From: DASYAN01 sp034431765
GTDB taxonomy: Bacteria; Chloroflexota; Ktedonobacteria; Ktedonobacterales; Ktedonobacteraceae
Direction: 5' to 3'
NCBI GenBank assembly: GCA_034431765.1
Contig: DAOUDD010000093.1
Span: forward strand, 1-30,598
Length of the DNA stretch: 30,598 bases
The notes under the pieces: generated by a model
Told to the model about the DNA's origin: nothing
The model's database searches: none
What the model saw: only the letters and a program-made list of their open reading frames with translations
Shown: piece by piece, positions 1-7,011 of the stretch
How positions within the stretch are numbered: position 1 is the first letter of the stretch
Layout of the letters: every line of letters begins with the position of its first letter
Program-made: the position numbers and the translations under genes

Positions 1-2
1 TA

Positions 3-440
3 CGCTCATTTGGGAACGTACTGGCACAATTACATCACCTTCCTGTTCCACGAGCCTTACACAATGAGGAGCAGGAACTGTGGCTGGATAGTATGCTCAA
101 GCAGGCTCGCTATAATCTGCTCCATTATGAGGTAGACGGAGACGCCGAACTGCTTGCACAACTGGAGAGAGAGCGTCCGCAACCAGTCCCACAGACTCTG
201 ATTCACGGAGACTTCACTGTAGATAATGTGCTGATCGTTAATGGGGAGGTCAGCGGAATCGTGGATTGGGCACAAGGTGCACTGGGAGATCCACGCTACG
301 ATCTTGCACTGGCAATTCGTCCCAAAGAGGGCATTTTCCAGACAGCAGAGGATAGACAGTCCTTTCTGGAAGGCTATAGAGGTGCTGGTGTGAGCGAAAA
401 TGAATATGACTACTTCACCAGCCTGTACGAGTTCTTCTGA
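3..440 (+). CDS. APH-family phosphotransferase, C-terminal part (5' end outside window)
   Basis: The reading frame is open from the window edge to a TGA at 438-440, so this is the 3' part of a longer gene. It ends in the kinase-like fold of aminoglycoside/choline/homoserine-type small-molecule phosphotransferases. The Brenner-type catalytic motif HGDFTVDN is followed about 20 residues later by the metal-binding segment GIVDWAQGALGDPRYDLA. Family members transfer phosphate from ATP to a small hydroxylated substrate in the cytoplasm. The substrate cannot be read from this fragment, so calling it a resistance gene would not be justified. It converges on the membrane-protein gene on the other strand, with a hairpin between them. 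An internal ATG at 93 is not the true start, because homology-like sequence continues upstream of it. Confidence 0.8.
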   Translation, partial: RSFGNVLAQLHHLPVPRALHNEEQELWLDSMLKQARYNLLHYEVDGDAELLAQLERERPQPVPQTLIHGDFTVDNVLIVNGEVSGIVDWAQGALGDPRYDLALAIRPKEGIFQTAEDRQSFLEGYRGAGVSENEYDYFTSLYEFF

Positions 441-453
441 GATGTAAGTAACT

Positions 454-481
454 GGATGAGCCAGCTTTGTCTGGCTCATCC
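454..481. terminator. Hairpin between convergent genes
   Basis: A perfect 11-bp inverted repeat (GGATGAGCCAG / CTGGCTCATCC) with a 6-nt loop lies 13 nt after the APH stop and a few bases beyond the stop of the minus-strand gene ending at 486. It could terminate or protect transcripts from both sides. Neither flank has a run of T, so it is not a textbook intrinsic terminator. Confidence 0.6.
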
Positions 482-485
482 TACT

Positions 486-2180
486 CTACTCATACAGCGT
501 TACGCGTTCCAAAATCTCAGGTGTGCGCTGCAACAAACTTGAAGCAGCTCGTTGCGTGAGCACGATGTAGAGGGTGCTACTATAGAGAAAGGAGGCGGGA
601 ATCGTGACGATCCAGAGCCATTGCATGTGAAAGAGAACCGGCAGCATCAGGCCAGCCAGAACCGGCACCAAAACAACCAGCTCGATCAGCATTAAGCCCA
701 GATTCTTGAGCGCGAAGAGACAGCCGTCGCCTGCCGACATGTTGACATTGGGATTGCGCCGGATGTTGCGCGAACTGAATAGAACGGGACTCGGGAAGAA
801 GACTGCCGCCAGGTTGCCAAAGCCAAGCACGACACCAAAACCAATCAATCCAGCAAGAAAAGCTGGCAGGGCAAATTCCCAGCTCTGTGTCACAACCGCC
901 ATGATCGGGACAGCCAGAAGCAGTTCGAGCACACCAAGCAGGAAGAAGAGGATATTCTTGCCCCAGAGCAGACGTTTGGGATCAACGGGGAACAGAAACA
1001 GCGTCGCAACGTTCTGTCGCTCGTAGCCAAAGGAATTGTGCGAGAAGCCGGTAAGCGAGAAGAATACGAGAAATGGGAGATAAAGCATGCGCCATTGTGC
1101 CAGCCAACCATTATTGCTAAAACCAGTAACAAAAAAAGCTAGAAAGAAGATGGAGATAAACGAGCGTACCAGACGAACCTTGATCTGCGGTTCACGCCAG
1201 TAGTAGCGTATGTCCTTGAGGAGAATCGCCAGCGATTGCTGAGGCAACAGGTGCCATGTTGTCGTTGGCTTTGCAACTGCTCCCCGAGCAGCACCTGGAC
1301 TCCCGGTTGATTTCGAGGCTGCGCGCCGTGCACGTTTAACTGATCCACTACTCTCAGATGCCGAAAGCGCGTTTTCCATGACAAGCTGCCAGAAGTAGAG
1401 CAGGGCAAAGCTCACAACACAAAGCGCTGCAAGCCAGAGAAAGGCCGTGCTCCATTGTCCAACTGAAGCCTGTTCAATCGCGCGTGCAGCCATACCCGGC
1501 GGTGCCCATTGCAGGTAGGGCGAGAACGGCGTATTCTGCAATTGAAAGATGTCGAAAAGGTAACTACCAACGCCGCGCGAGGCAAACTGACACAGATAGC
1601 CCGAAAATGAGAGCAACGCGGCGATTATCACGGCCAGGTCACGAAAACGACGGCTATGCAAAAAACGCGAAAGCAGCGCAAGCACTAACTGGCTACTTCC
1701 TATCAGGAGCACGTAAAAGACAAGCATTGTTAATAATGTGAAGAGTGCCAGGGGAAGTGAGAGCGACCAACCAGCTACAACGGAGCTTAATAGAAAGAAG
1801 AGAAAGACCGTAGGGATATCCAGCAACGTCGATATCACCAGGCTTGCCATCAGTTCAAAGCGCGAGAGCGGGAAAACACTGAGCTTGGAAAGGTCCAGAC
1901 CGTCGTTCGTGTTGAAGCCGATGATTGGCAAGAGCAGCCAGAAGATGCTTAGTCCAGTGAAGAGCAAAAACATCAATTCTGTGTTGGTGGGAGAGGGTAA
2001 AAAGCGCAGAGCAAGGAAAATAAGGGCGGCTAAACCGATACCAGCCACAAGACAAAGGGCAAAGACGAGTACCAGTGCAATTATATTCCAGACTTTTCTT
2101 GGGCCGCGTGTCAGCCTTCGGGTGAACAACAGCCAACGTATCCAAAAGAGCCAGCGTATTCTATCACTACGCAAAACCAT
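486..2180 (-). CDS. Polytopic membrane protein, ABC-2-like permease (putative)
   Basis: About 564 residues with roughly a dozen hydrophobic segments in two halves. A basic, soluble, Ala/Ser-rich linker (about residues 280-310) separates them. Each half carries the pattern common in ABC-2-type export permeases: a short cytosolic stretch of the kind LSVFPLSRFEL or FLFPVDPKRLLWGK just before a membrane segment. No ATP-binding partner lies beside it, so the transport role is inferred and the substrate is unknown. The frame opens at a GTG (2195). I prefer the ATG at 2180 because a GGGGA ribosome-binding sequence lies 9 nt upstream of it. The gene follows pyrF in the same direction after about 150 nt and has its own promoter-like sequence, so it is probably not part of the pyr operon. 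Confidence 0.65.
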   Translation of the reverse strand: MVLRSDRIRWLFWIRWLLFTRRLTRGPRKVWNIIALVLVFALCLVAGIGLAALIFLALRFLPSPTNTELMFLLFTGLSIFWLLLPIIGFNTNDGLDLSKLSVFPLSRFELMASLVISTLLDIPTVFLFFLLSSVVAGWSLSLPLALFTLLTMLVFYVLLIGSSQLVLALLSRFLHSRRFRDLAVIIAALLSFSGYLCQFASRGVGSYLFDIFQLQNTPFSPYLQWAPPGMAARAIEQASVGQWSTAFLWLAALCVVSFALLYFWQLVMENALSASESSGSVKRARRAASKSTGSPGAARGAVAKPTTTWHLLPQQSLAILLKDIRYYWREPQIKVRLVRSFISIFFLAFFVTGFSNNGWLAQWRMLYLPFLVFFSLTGFSHNSFGYERQNVATLFLFPVDPKRLLWGKNILFFLLGVLELLLAVPIMAVVTQSWEFALPAFLAGLIGFGVVLGFGNLAAVFFPSPVLFSSRNIRRNPNVNMSAGDGCLFALKNLGLMLIELVVLVPVLAGLMLPVLFHMQWLWIVTIPASFLYSSTLYIVLTQRAASSLLQRTPEILERVTLYE

Positions 2181-2218
2181 GGTATGTTTCCCCACTTCAA
2201 TAAAATTTTGTCGTAGTA

Positions 2219-2248
2219 ATAATAACGCATACTCTGCTCTTTTACCAA
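2219..2248 (-). promoter_or_regulatory. Candidate promoter for the membrane-protein gene
   Basis: Reading the minus strand, a -35-like TTGGTA (2243-2248) and a -10-like TATTAT (2219-2224) are separated by 18 nt. Transcription would start near 2212, giving a short leader before the ATG at 2180. The -35 matches consensus at four of six positions, so confidence is moderate. Confidence 0.4.
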
Positions 2249-2338
2249 AAATGCTAGAGTTGTCCTCCGTTTCACCACATCTGGCACGATAAAATTTGAG
2301 TGTAGACGAGATAAAACATTACATAACTTTGCTGCCGA

Positions 2339-3214
2339 TTATGTGTTGAGGGCAGTATTAATCTCTGAGCAGAGCTGTGCAGTGGCTTTTCGAGCGGCTC
2401 GTGCGAAATCAGTTCCGTTCGAGGCATAGATAATTCCACGCGATGAATTGATGATCATTCCCTGCCCTCGGCTATTCTTTCCAGCCTGCACCGTTGCCAC
2501 CACTTCTCCTCCCTGTGCTCCTATGCCGGGAATGAGCAGTGGAAGGTCTGCGACGAGGGAGCGCACACTTTGCAGTTCCGCAGGATAGGTTGCACCCACG
2601 ACGAGAGCACAATTTCCATTGCTGTTCCAGCTCTGTGCCACATGTTGTGCAACGATCTGATAGAGCGGCTTGCGCTCTTCACCAACGGGCAGATCCTGAA
2701 ACTCGCCCGAACCAGGATTCGAGGTCTTGACAAGGACAATGATGCCTTTATCACGTCGCTCTAGAAATGGCGCAAGCGCTTCTCTGCCAAGATATGGGTG
2801 CACAGTAATTGCATCAACGTGCAGATGGTCGAAAGCCGCTGCAATGTATCCATGATTTGTACTACCAATATCCGCACGTTTGGCATCGAGAATCACCGGA
2901 ATGTCGGGGTAGCGCGTTTTGATGTGCTCAACGGTTCGTGCTAGAACACGTACTCCACTATCACCATAAGCTTCGTAAAAAGCACTATTTGGCTTGTAGG
3001 CACAGACGAGGTCAGCTGTAGCGTCGATAATGGCGAGGTTGAAAAGAAAAAGCGCCTCTTCTAGTGGTGCGGCCCGCTTTACAATTTCAGGTAGGCGAGC
3101 ATAATCAACGTCCAGACCGACACAGACACATGTGCCCTCGTTCCAACGCCTCTCCAGCTTTGTAAGAAACGAAGCTGGAGCAAGATCTTCTCTTTGCATA
3201 GATTGTTCAAACAT
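2339..3214 (-). CDS. pyrF: Orotidine 5'-phosphate decarboxylase, type 2
   Basis: Last step of de novo UMP synthesis: OMP to UMP plus CO2, cytoplasmic. The 291-residue length and motif order fit the type 2 (mycobacterial-like) family. The N-terminal barrel strand is CVGLDVD, the substrate-contacting lysine segment is CAYKPNSAFYEAYG, and the catalytic charge network is DAKRADIGSTN. The phosphate-binding end has LIPGIGAQGG and INSSRGIIYA. It is the last pyr gene of the operon and starts 16 nt after the pyrE stop, which implies co-transcription. A second in-frame ATG lies five codons downstream. No clear terminator follows before the next gene. Confidence 0.95.
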   Translation of the reverse strand: MFEQSMQREDLAPASFLTKLERRWNEGTCVCVGLDVDYARLPEIVKRAAPLEEALFLFNLAIIDATADLVCAYKPNSAFYEAYGDSGVRVLARTVEHIKTRYPDIPVILDAKRADIGSTNHGYIAAAFDHLHVDAITVHPYLGREALAPFLERRDKGIIVLVKTSNPGSGEFQDLPVGEERKPLYQIVAQHVAQSWNSNGNCALVVGATYPAELQSVRSLVADLPLLIPGIGAQGGEVVATVQAGKNSRGQGMIINSSRGIIYASNGTDFARAARKATAQLCSEINTALNT

Positions 3215-3230
3215 GGCATACCCTACTTTC

Positions 3231-3884
3231 TCATAGCTCTGCTATTCGTTGTTTTCTGGCAAGGAAGGCACGTCCCTTACCAAGCTCCGTATTCACCTGA
3301 ATGTTTTGCCGACAGAAAGGACATTCCTCTTCAATGTAGGTCTGTAGAGAGATTTCGATCAGCGTGGAGAGCGGTACATCGCCAATGTCGGATGGTTGTA
3401 CGTTGCCACGATTGCACAGTGCGCTGACACCAAGAATATTACCACCATGTTGCCGTACCAGTTCAACGACCTGGCGCACAGAGCCGCCAGTTGTGAGAAT
3501 ATCTTCCACGATCAGGATATTTTTGCCCGGAATGTACCTATCATAGCCACGGTTGAAGGTGAACTGTTTCTGGACACTATCGCTGCCCTTCTCTGCGAAG
3601 ACGGCCAGCGTCTCACCTGTTTTGCGGCGTAGATTGAGTGCATGCGCAACCCATTGCGAGAGGACAATACCACCCAGCACTGGCGCAACTACCACCTCGA
3701 CCTGTTCTGCATCGTAGGGCTGTGCCATATGTTGGCAGAGCGAGGAGATAATTTCAGGATGCACGTAGAGCGCGTCTTTATTGATGTATACGGAACTGTG
3801 CCGTCCAGAGGTATAGACAAAGTGCCCATCTCTGACAATCGCACCAACATCTGTAAATTTTTGTAAGATTGCAGGTTCATTCAT
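3231..3884 (-). CDS. pyrE: Orotate phosphoribosyltransferase
   Basis: Joins orotate to PRPP to form OMP. It has 217 residues, with the PRPP-binding signature NILIVEDILTTGGSV about 125-139 residues in and an AVFAEKG segment where the mobile catalytic loop lysine is expected. The C-terminal tail ECPFCRQN followed by INTELGKG-like sequence (here VNTELGKG) is typical of the Thermus/archaeal-style branch. The start is well supported: a strong GAGGAGGT sequence overlaps the pyrC stop codon and sits 7 nt before the ATG, so translation is likely coupled to pyrC. It is followed closely by pyrF. A second, more divergent PyrE homologue is encoded at 28.8-29.4 kb. Confidence 0.95.
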   Translation of the reverse strand: MNEPAILQKFTDVGAIVRDGHFVYTSGRHSSVYINKDALYVHPEIISSLCQHMAQPYDAEQVEVVVAPVLGGIVLSQWVAHALNLRRKTGETLAVFAEKGSDSVQKQFTFNRGYDRYIPGKNILIVEDILTTGGSVRQVVELVRQHGGNILGVSALCNRGNVQPSDIGDVPLSTLIEISLQTYIEEECPFCRQNIQVNTELGKGRAFLARKQRIAEL

Positions 3885-3896
3885 GCTGCGACCTCC

Positions 3897-5264
3897 TCAT
3901 CCCTTAGCAGTATTTTCCTTTATAATACGCTGCCCCTGTGGCTCACCTATGATCTTTCCATCTTTGTAGACCAGCGAGCCGCGCAAAAATGTAGCAATGG
4001 GCCGACCGATCAATTCTCGCTCTTCATATGCAGACCAGCGATTTTTCGTGAACAGGTCTTCTTTTTGCACTTTCCAGGACTGGTTGATATCCACGACAGT
4101 CACATCAGCATCTTTGCCTACCTCCAGCCCGCCCTTCTGGGAAAAGCCGAAGATGGCTGCGATATTGCGTGATGTTACCTCTGCGATACGTAACAGACCC
4201 TCTTCCAGCGACTCGCGCCCAAAGTGCTGTATCCAACTGGTGAGCAGAACAGGCAGCGTCTCTTGGATACCAGGCATGCCAGAGGCGACTTCCCAGACGC
4301 TCTCTTTCTGCTTCTCGGCCAGTGTATGGGGAGTGTGCTCTGAGATGACGGCGTCAATCTTGCCCGCACGCAATAGCTGCCACAGCTTGTGCTGCTCCTC
4401 AGGTGTACGAAGCGCAGGGGCAACGTTGATGAAGTTGCCATAGCGAGCATAGTCATCGGTGTTGAAGGCAAGCTGGTAACCTGCAATCTCGCCGGTAACA
4501 TCTACGCCGATCTTGCGCCCGAACTCAACGGCGGCAAACTCTTCGCTTGTCGAGAGGTGCAACAGATGCAATTTGACATTGAATTGCTTTGCTAAGGCAA
4601 TCATTTCCAACGCGGAGGTGAGCACGACGGAGAGATTGCGTGCCTCGCTCCACACTTGCGGATCGTTACGTCCCAACTGGTCGCGATACTTGTGTGTGAA
4701 GTAGTTGACAAGTTCCTGGTTCTCTGCGTGCAACAGGGCCATCATCTTACGCTGACTGAGAATCTCAAAGATGCGCGCCACATCCTTCAGGTGTGGGATG
4801 GTGGTTGGCGTTGTCGCGTGTCCGGCAGTAAAAATCTTTACGCCCGTGACAAGATCTGTATCAACTTTCGCAATCTCGTCGATGTCATCCACCGACGACC
4901 CCATATTGATGGCAAAGTCGGCATATGAGCGGCCAGTGTAACGTCCGATCTGCTCCTGCACTCGCGCCACCGTCGTCGTTGGTGGACGCACATTGGGCAT
5001 GTCGAAGACGCTGGTATAACCACCGGCGAGGGCAGCACGCGTACCGTGGGGAATATCTTCCTTGTGCTCCAGCCCAGGCTCACGAAAATGCCCATGCACC
5101 TCTATCAAGCCTGGCAGAAGATACTTCCCACGAAAATCGAAGGCACCATCTATACTTTCGGGAAATCCTTCCTCGATGAGCACGATCTTGCCATCCTGTA
5201 TAGAGAGCGTACCTTGCACAATCCGATCAGGCAACACCAGTGAGCCGAGCAGTGTTTCTGTCAT
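3897..5264 (-). CDS. pyrC: Dihydroorotase (amidohydrolase), atypical active site
   Basis: Predicted to interconvert N-carbamoyl-L-aspartate and dihydroorotate. It has 455 residues with an amidohydrolase barrel: metal HxH at His57/His59 in EVHGHFREPG, a probable carboxylated Lys143 in GVKIFTAG, His179 in LLHAEN and His236 in LHLLHLST. Substrate loop DMPNVRPPT matches the usual MPN(T)xPPT. Two positions differ from the family pattern. The catalytic/metal aspartate of the usual DHAPH motif is glutamate (Glu309, SEHTPH), and the usual TPHH or APHH motif reads AGYQ (about 261-264). Lys143 makes it look nearer the CAD/lysine-containing branch than the Asp-containing Bacillus/Aquifex branch. The start codon follows the flavoprotein stop by 8 nt, with AGGAA overlapping that stop. 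Pathway role is well supported by context; catalytic competence is less certain. Confidence 0.88.
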   Translation of the reverse strand: MTETLLGSLVLPDRIVQGTLSIQDGKIVLIEEGFPESIDGAFDFRGKYLLPGLIEVHGHFREPGLEHKEDIPHGTRAALAGGYTSVFDMPNVRPPTTTVARVQEQIGRYTGRSYADFAINMGSSVDDIDEIAKVDTDLVTGVKIFTAGHATTPTTIPHLKDVARIFEILSQRKMMALLHAENQELVNYFTHKYRDQLGRNDPQVWSEARNLSVVLTSALEMIALAKQFNVKLHLLHLSTSEEFAAVEFGRKIGVDVTGEIAGYQLAFNTDDYARYGNFINVAPALRTPEEQHKLWQLLRAGKIDAVISEHTPHTLAEKQKESVWEVASGMPGIQETLPVLLTSWIQHFGRESLEEGLLRIAEVTSRNIAAIFGFSQKGGLEVGKDADVTVVDINQSWKVQKEDLFTKNRWSAYEERELIGRPIATFLRGSLVYKDGKIIGEPQGQRIIKENTAKG

Positions 5265-5272
5265 GGCAGTTC

Positions 5273-6922
5273 CTATTCTTTCACAGGATCGACGACTTCG
5301 GTAACAAGTTGACCCTGCGCGTTCTTATACACGCGAATGTTCTTCTCCCAGGTCGGGTCCATCTGCGGGTAGTCAGAGCGATAATGTGCGCCGCGACTCT
5401 CTTTGCGCTCAAGAGCAGCCAGAATGATCACCTCTGCCACCTTGAGCATATCACGGATCTCCAAACAGGATTGCAGTTCGGCAATATTCTCTGCTGAAAG
5501 CGACTCAGCCTCTTGTCGCAAATGCTCTATTTCACGCTGTGCACGCAACAAATTCTCTTCATCGCGAATGATGCCCACGTCGTTCCACATCACGTCCTTG
5601 ATGCGTGAGAGGATTTCGGTTGGTTTGACACCTTCTTTGCGTTGCAGCAATGTATCGAGTGTTCGTTCTTCGGCCTCGATGCATTCTTGTGTCAGTTTTG
5701 GCGCATCGACGGTTTGTACATAGGCAGCAGCGCGTAGGCCTGCTCTGCGTCCAAAGACCTGACCTTCTGCAATAGAATTTCCGCCGAGGCGATTCGCGCC
5801 ATGGACGCTGCGCGTCACTTCTCCGCAAGCAAGCAAACCTTCGATGTTTGTCTCGCCCCACTCGCTGATATCGTAGCCGCCCATCATATGATGCATTGAG
5901 GGAGTTATCTCCATCATCTGCTTGCGAATGTCGATGCCGACCTCCATATGCTCTGCGAAGACATCAGGCACAATCTTCTCAGCCTTGTCCTCTTCCCAGT
6001 GCGTAGTGTCCAGGTAGACGCCGCCGTGCTCGGTGCCGCGCCCTTCTTGAATCTCCTGATAGATTGCTCGCGTCACCTCATCGCGCCCCGCCAGTTCCAG
6101 GCGTTGCGGCTGATAGCGTTGCATAAAGCGTTCGCCGTTCTTATTTTTGAGAATGCCACCATTGCCGCGCACTTTCTCTGTCACCAGCGTGCCACGCTTT
6201 TCGGGAGGATAGGCCATACCGGTTGGATGAAACTGCACCAGTTCCATGTCTACCAGCACTGCTCCAACATCTAAACCCCAGGCATAGCCCTCGCCTGTAT
6301 TGCTGGGTGCATTGGTGTTGATGCGATACATATTGCCGCCACCACCTGTTGCGACAATGGTCGCCTTTGCCTGCACGACCTTGTACTGACCCGTTGTGTT
6401 GTCGATGAGCAAAGCACCAACGATTTTGTGGTCCTGCTGAATCAGTCTGGCAACATAGTGATTCTCCAGGAAAGGAACACGCAGCCGCTCAACCTCAAGC
6501 AGCAGGCCGCGCATCATCTCGCGCCCGGTATAGTCGCCGGCGCAGAGGTTGAGCGGGGCGCTTTGCTTGCCACCAGCCCAGGTGAAGTAGGTGCCATCAG
6601 GCAAGCGATCAAACTGCACACCGTAGCGCTCCAGGTCACGAACACGATCCGGCATCTCTTGCGCAAAGATGTGCGCCAGCTTGTAGTTATTGATATGCCA
6701 GCCGCCGTTGATTGTGTCCTCAAAGTGGATCTGCGGCGTCGCTGGCTCTTTGATGGCCACGTTGATCCCACCCATCGCCCAGCCCGTGTGCGCATCCTTC
6801 AAGTGTTCCTTGGCAACGACGAGAACTTTCACACCGGCTTCAGTAGCTGCAATAGCGGCTCGTAGTCCTGCTCCACCCGAACCAATAATCAAAACATCTG
6901 TCTCTATCTTATCAATCGGCAT
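5273..6922 (-). CDS. FAD-dependent oxidoreductase of the FrdA/SdhA/NadB family, in the pyrD position
   Basis: A 549-residue flavoprotein of the succinate dehydrogenase/fumarate reductase/L-aspartate oxidase superfamily. The Rossmann motif is VLIIGSGGAGLRAA (10-23). His45 in AHTGWAMGG falls where FrdA/SdhA attach FAD covalently; NadB usually lacks that His. Catalytic and carboxylate-binding positions are kept: His232 (QFHPTG), Thr248-Glu249, Arg280 (GRDEV), His344 (SMHHMMGG) and Arg378 (GANRLG). The C-terminal helical domain ends with ESRGAHYRSDYP. In the cap domain the normally conserved Arg before the AADxTG-like motif is Leu (SAPLNLCAGDYTG). No iron-sulfur or cytochrome subunit gene is adjacent. 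It lies between carB and pyrC, 8 nt from pyrC, in an operon lacking pyrD. Family membership is firm. A role in dihydroorotate oxidation is inference; L-aspartate oxidase or a stand-alone fumarate reductase are alternatives. Confidence 0.9.
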   Translation of the reverse strand: MPIDKIETDVLIIGSGGAGLRAAIAATEAGVKVLVVAKEHLKDAHTGWAMGGINVAIKEPATPQIHFEDTINGGWHINNYKLAHIFAQEMPDRVRDLERYGVQFDRLPDGTYFTWAGGKQSAPLNLCAGDYTGREMMRGLLLEVERLRVPFLENHYVARLIQQDHKIVGALLIDNTTGQYKVVQAKATIVATGGGGNMYRINTNAPSNTGEGYAWGLDVGAVLVDMELVQFHPTGMAYPPEKRGTLVTEKVRGNGGILKNKNGERFMQRYQPQRLELAGRDEVTRAIYQEIQEGRGTEHGGVYLDTTHWEEDKAEKIVPDVFAEHMEVGIDIRKQMMEITPSMHHMMGGYDISEWGETNIEGLLACGEVTRSVHGANRLGGNSIAEGQVFGRRAGLRAAAYVQTVDAPKLTQECIEAEERTLDTLLQRKEGVKPTEILSRIKDVMWNDVGIIRDEENLLRAQREIEHLRQEAESLSAENIAELQSCLEIRDMLKVAEVIILAALERKESRGAHYRSDYPQMDPTWEKNIRVYKNAQGQLVTEVVDPVKE

Positions 6923-6976
6923 GATTGTATACCCTTTCGACTTATTTAGTAATTCTTTACTGGCGCTGCTTCTCTA

Positions 6977-7000
6977 GCTGCAAAGAAGAGACTTTGCAGC
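6977..7000 (-). promoter_or_regulatory. Intercistronic hairpin between carB and the flavoprotein gene
   Basis: A perfect 9-bp inverted repeat (GCTGCAAAG / CTTTGCAGC) with a 6-nt loop lies 11 nt after the carB stop. There is no T-run on the minus strand, so it more likely affects mRNA stability or processing than termination. The 12-mer TCTCTAGCTGCA (6971-6982, plus-strand reading) overlaps it and recurs in the pyrB-carA spacer. Confidence 0.55.
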
Positions 7001-7011
7001 CAGTTTTTCCG

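Noticed and set aside
3..440. Antibiotic resistance gene at the left edge
   Set aside because: Only the generic APH fold is visible and the substrate-determining part is outside the window.
57..479. 140-codon frame antisense to the APH-family gene
   Set aside because: Complementary to a clear kinase-family coding region and reads as unrelated low-quality protein.
5273..6922. Straight annotation of the flavoprotein as L-aspartate oxidase (nadB)
   Set aside because: His45 at the covalent FAD position, no nadA or nadC nearby, and placement inside the pyr operon all argue against assigning it, though the family is the same.
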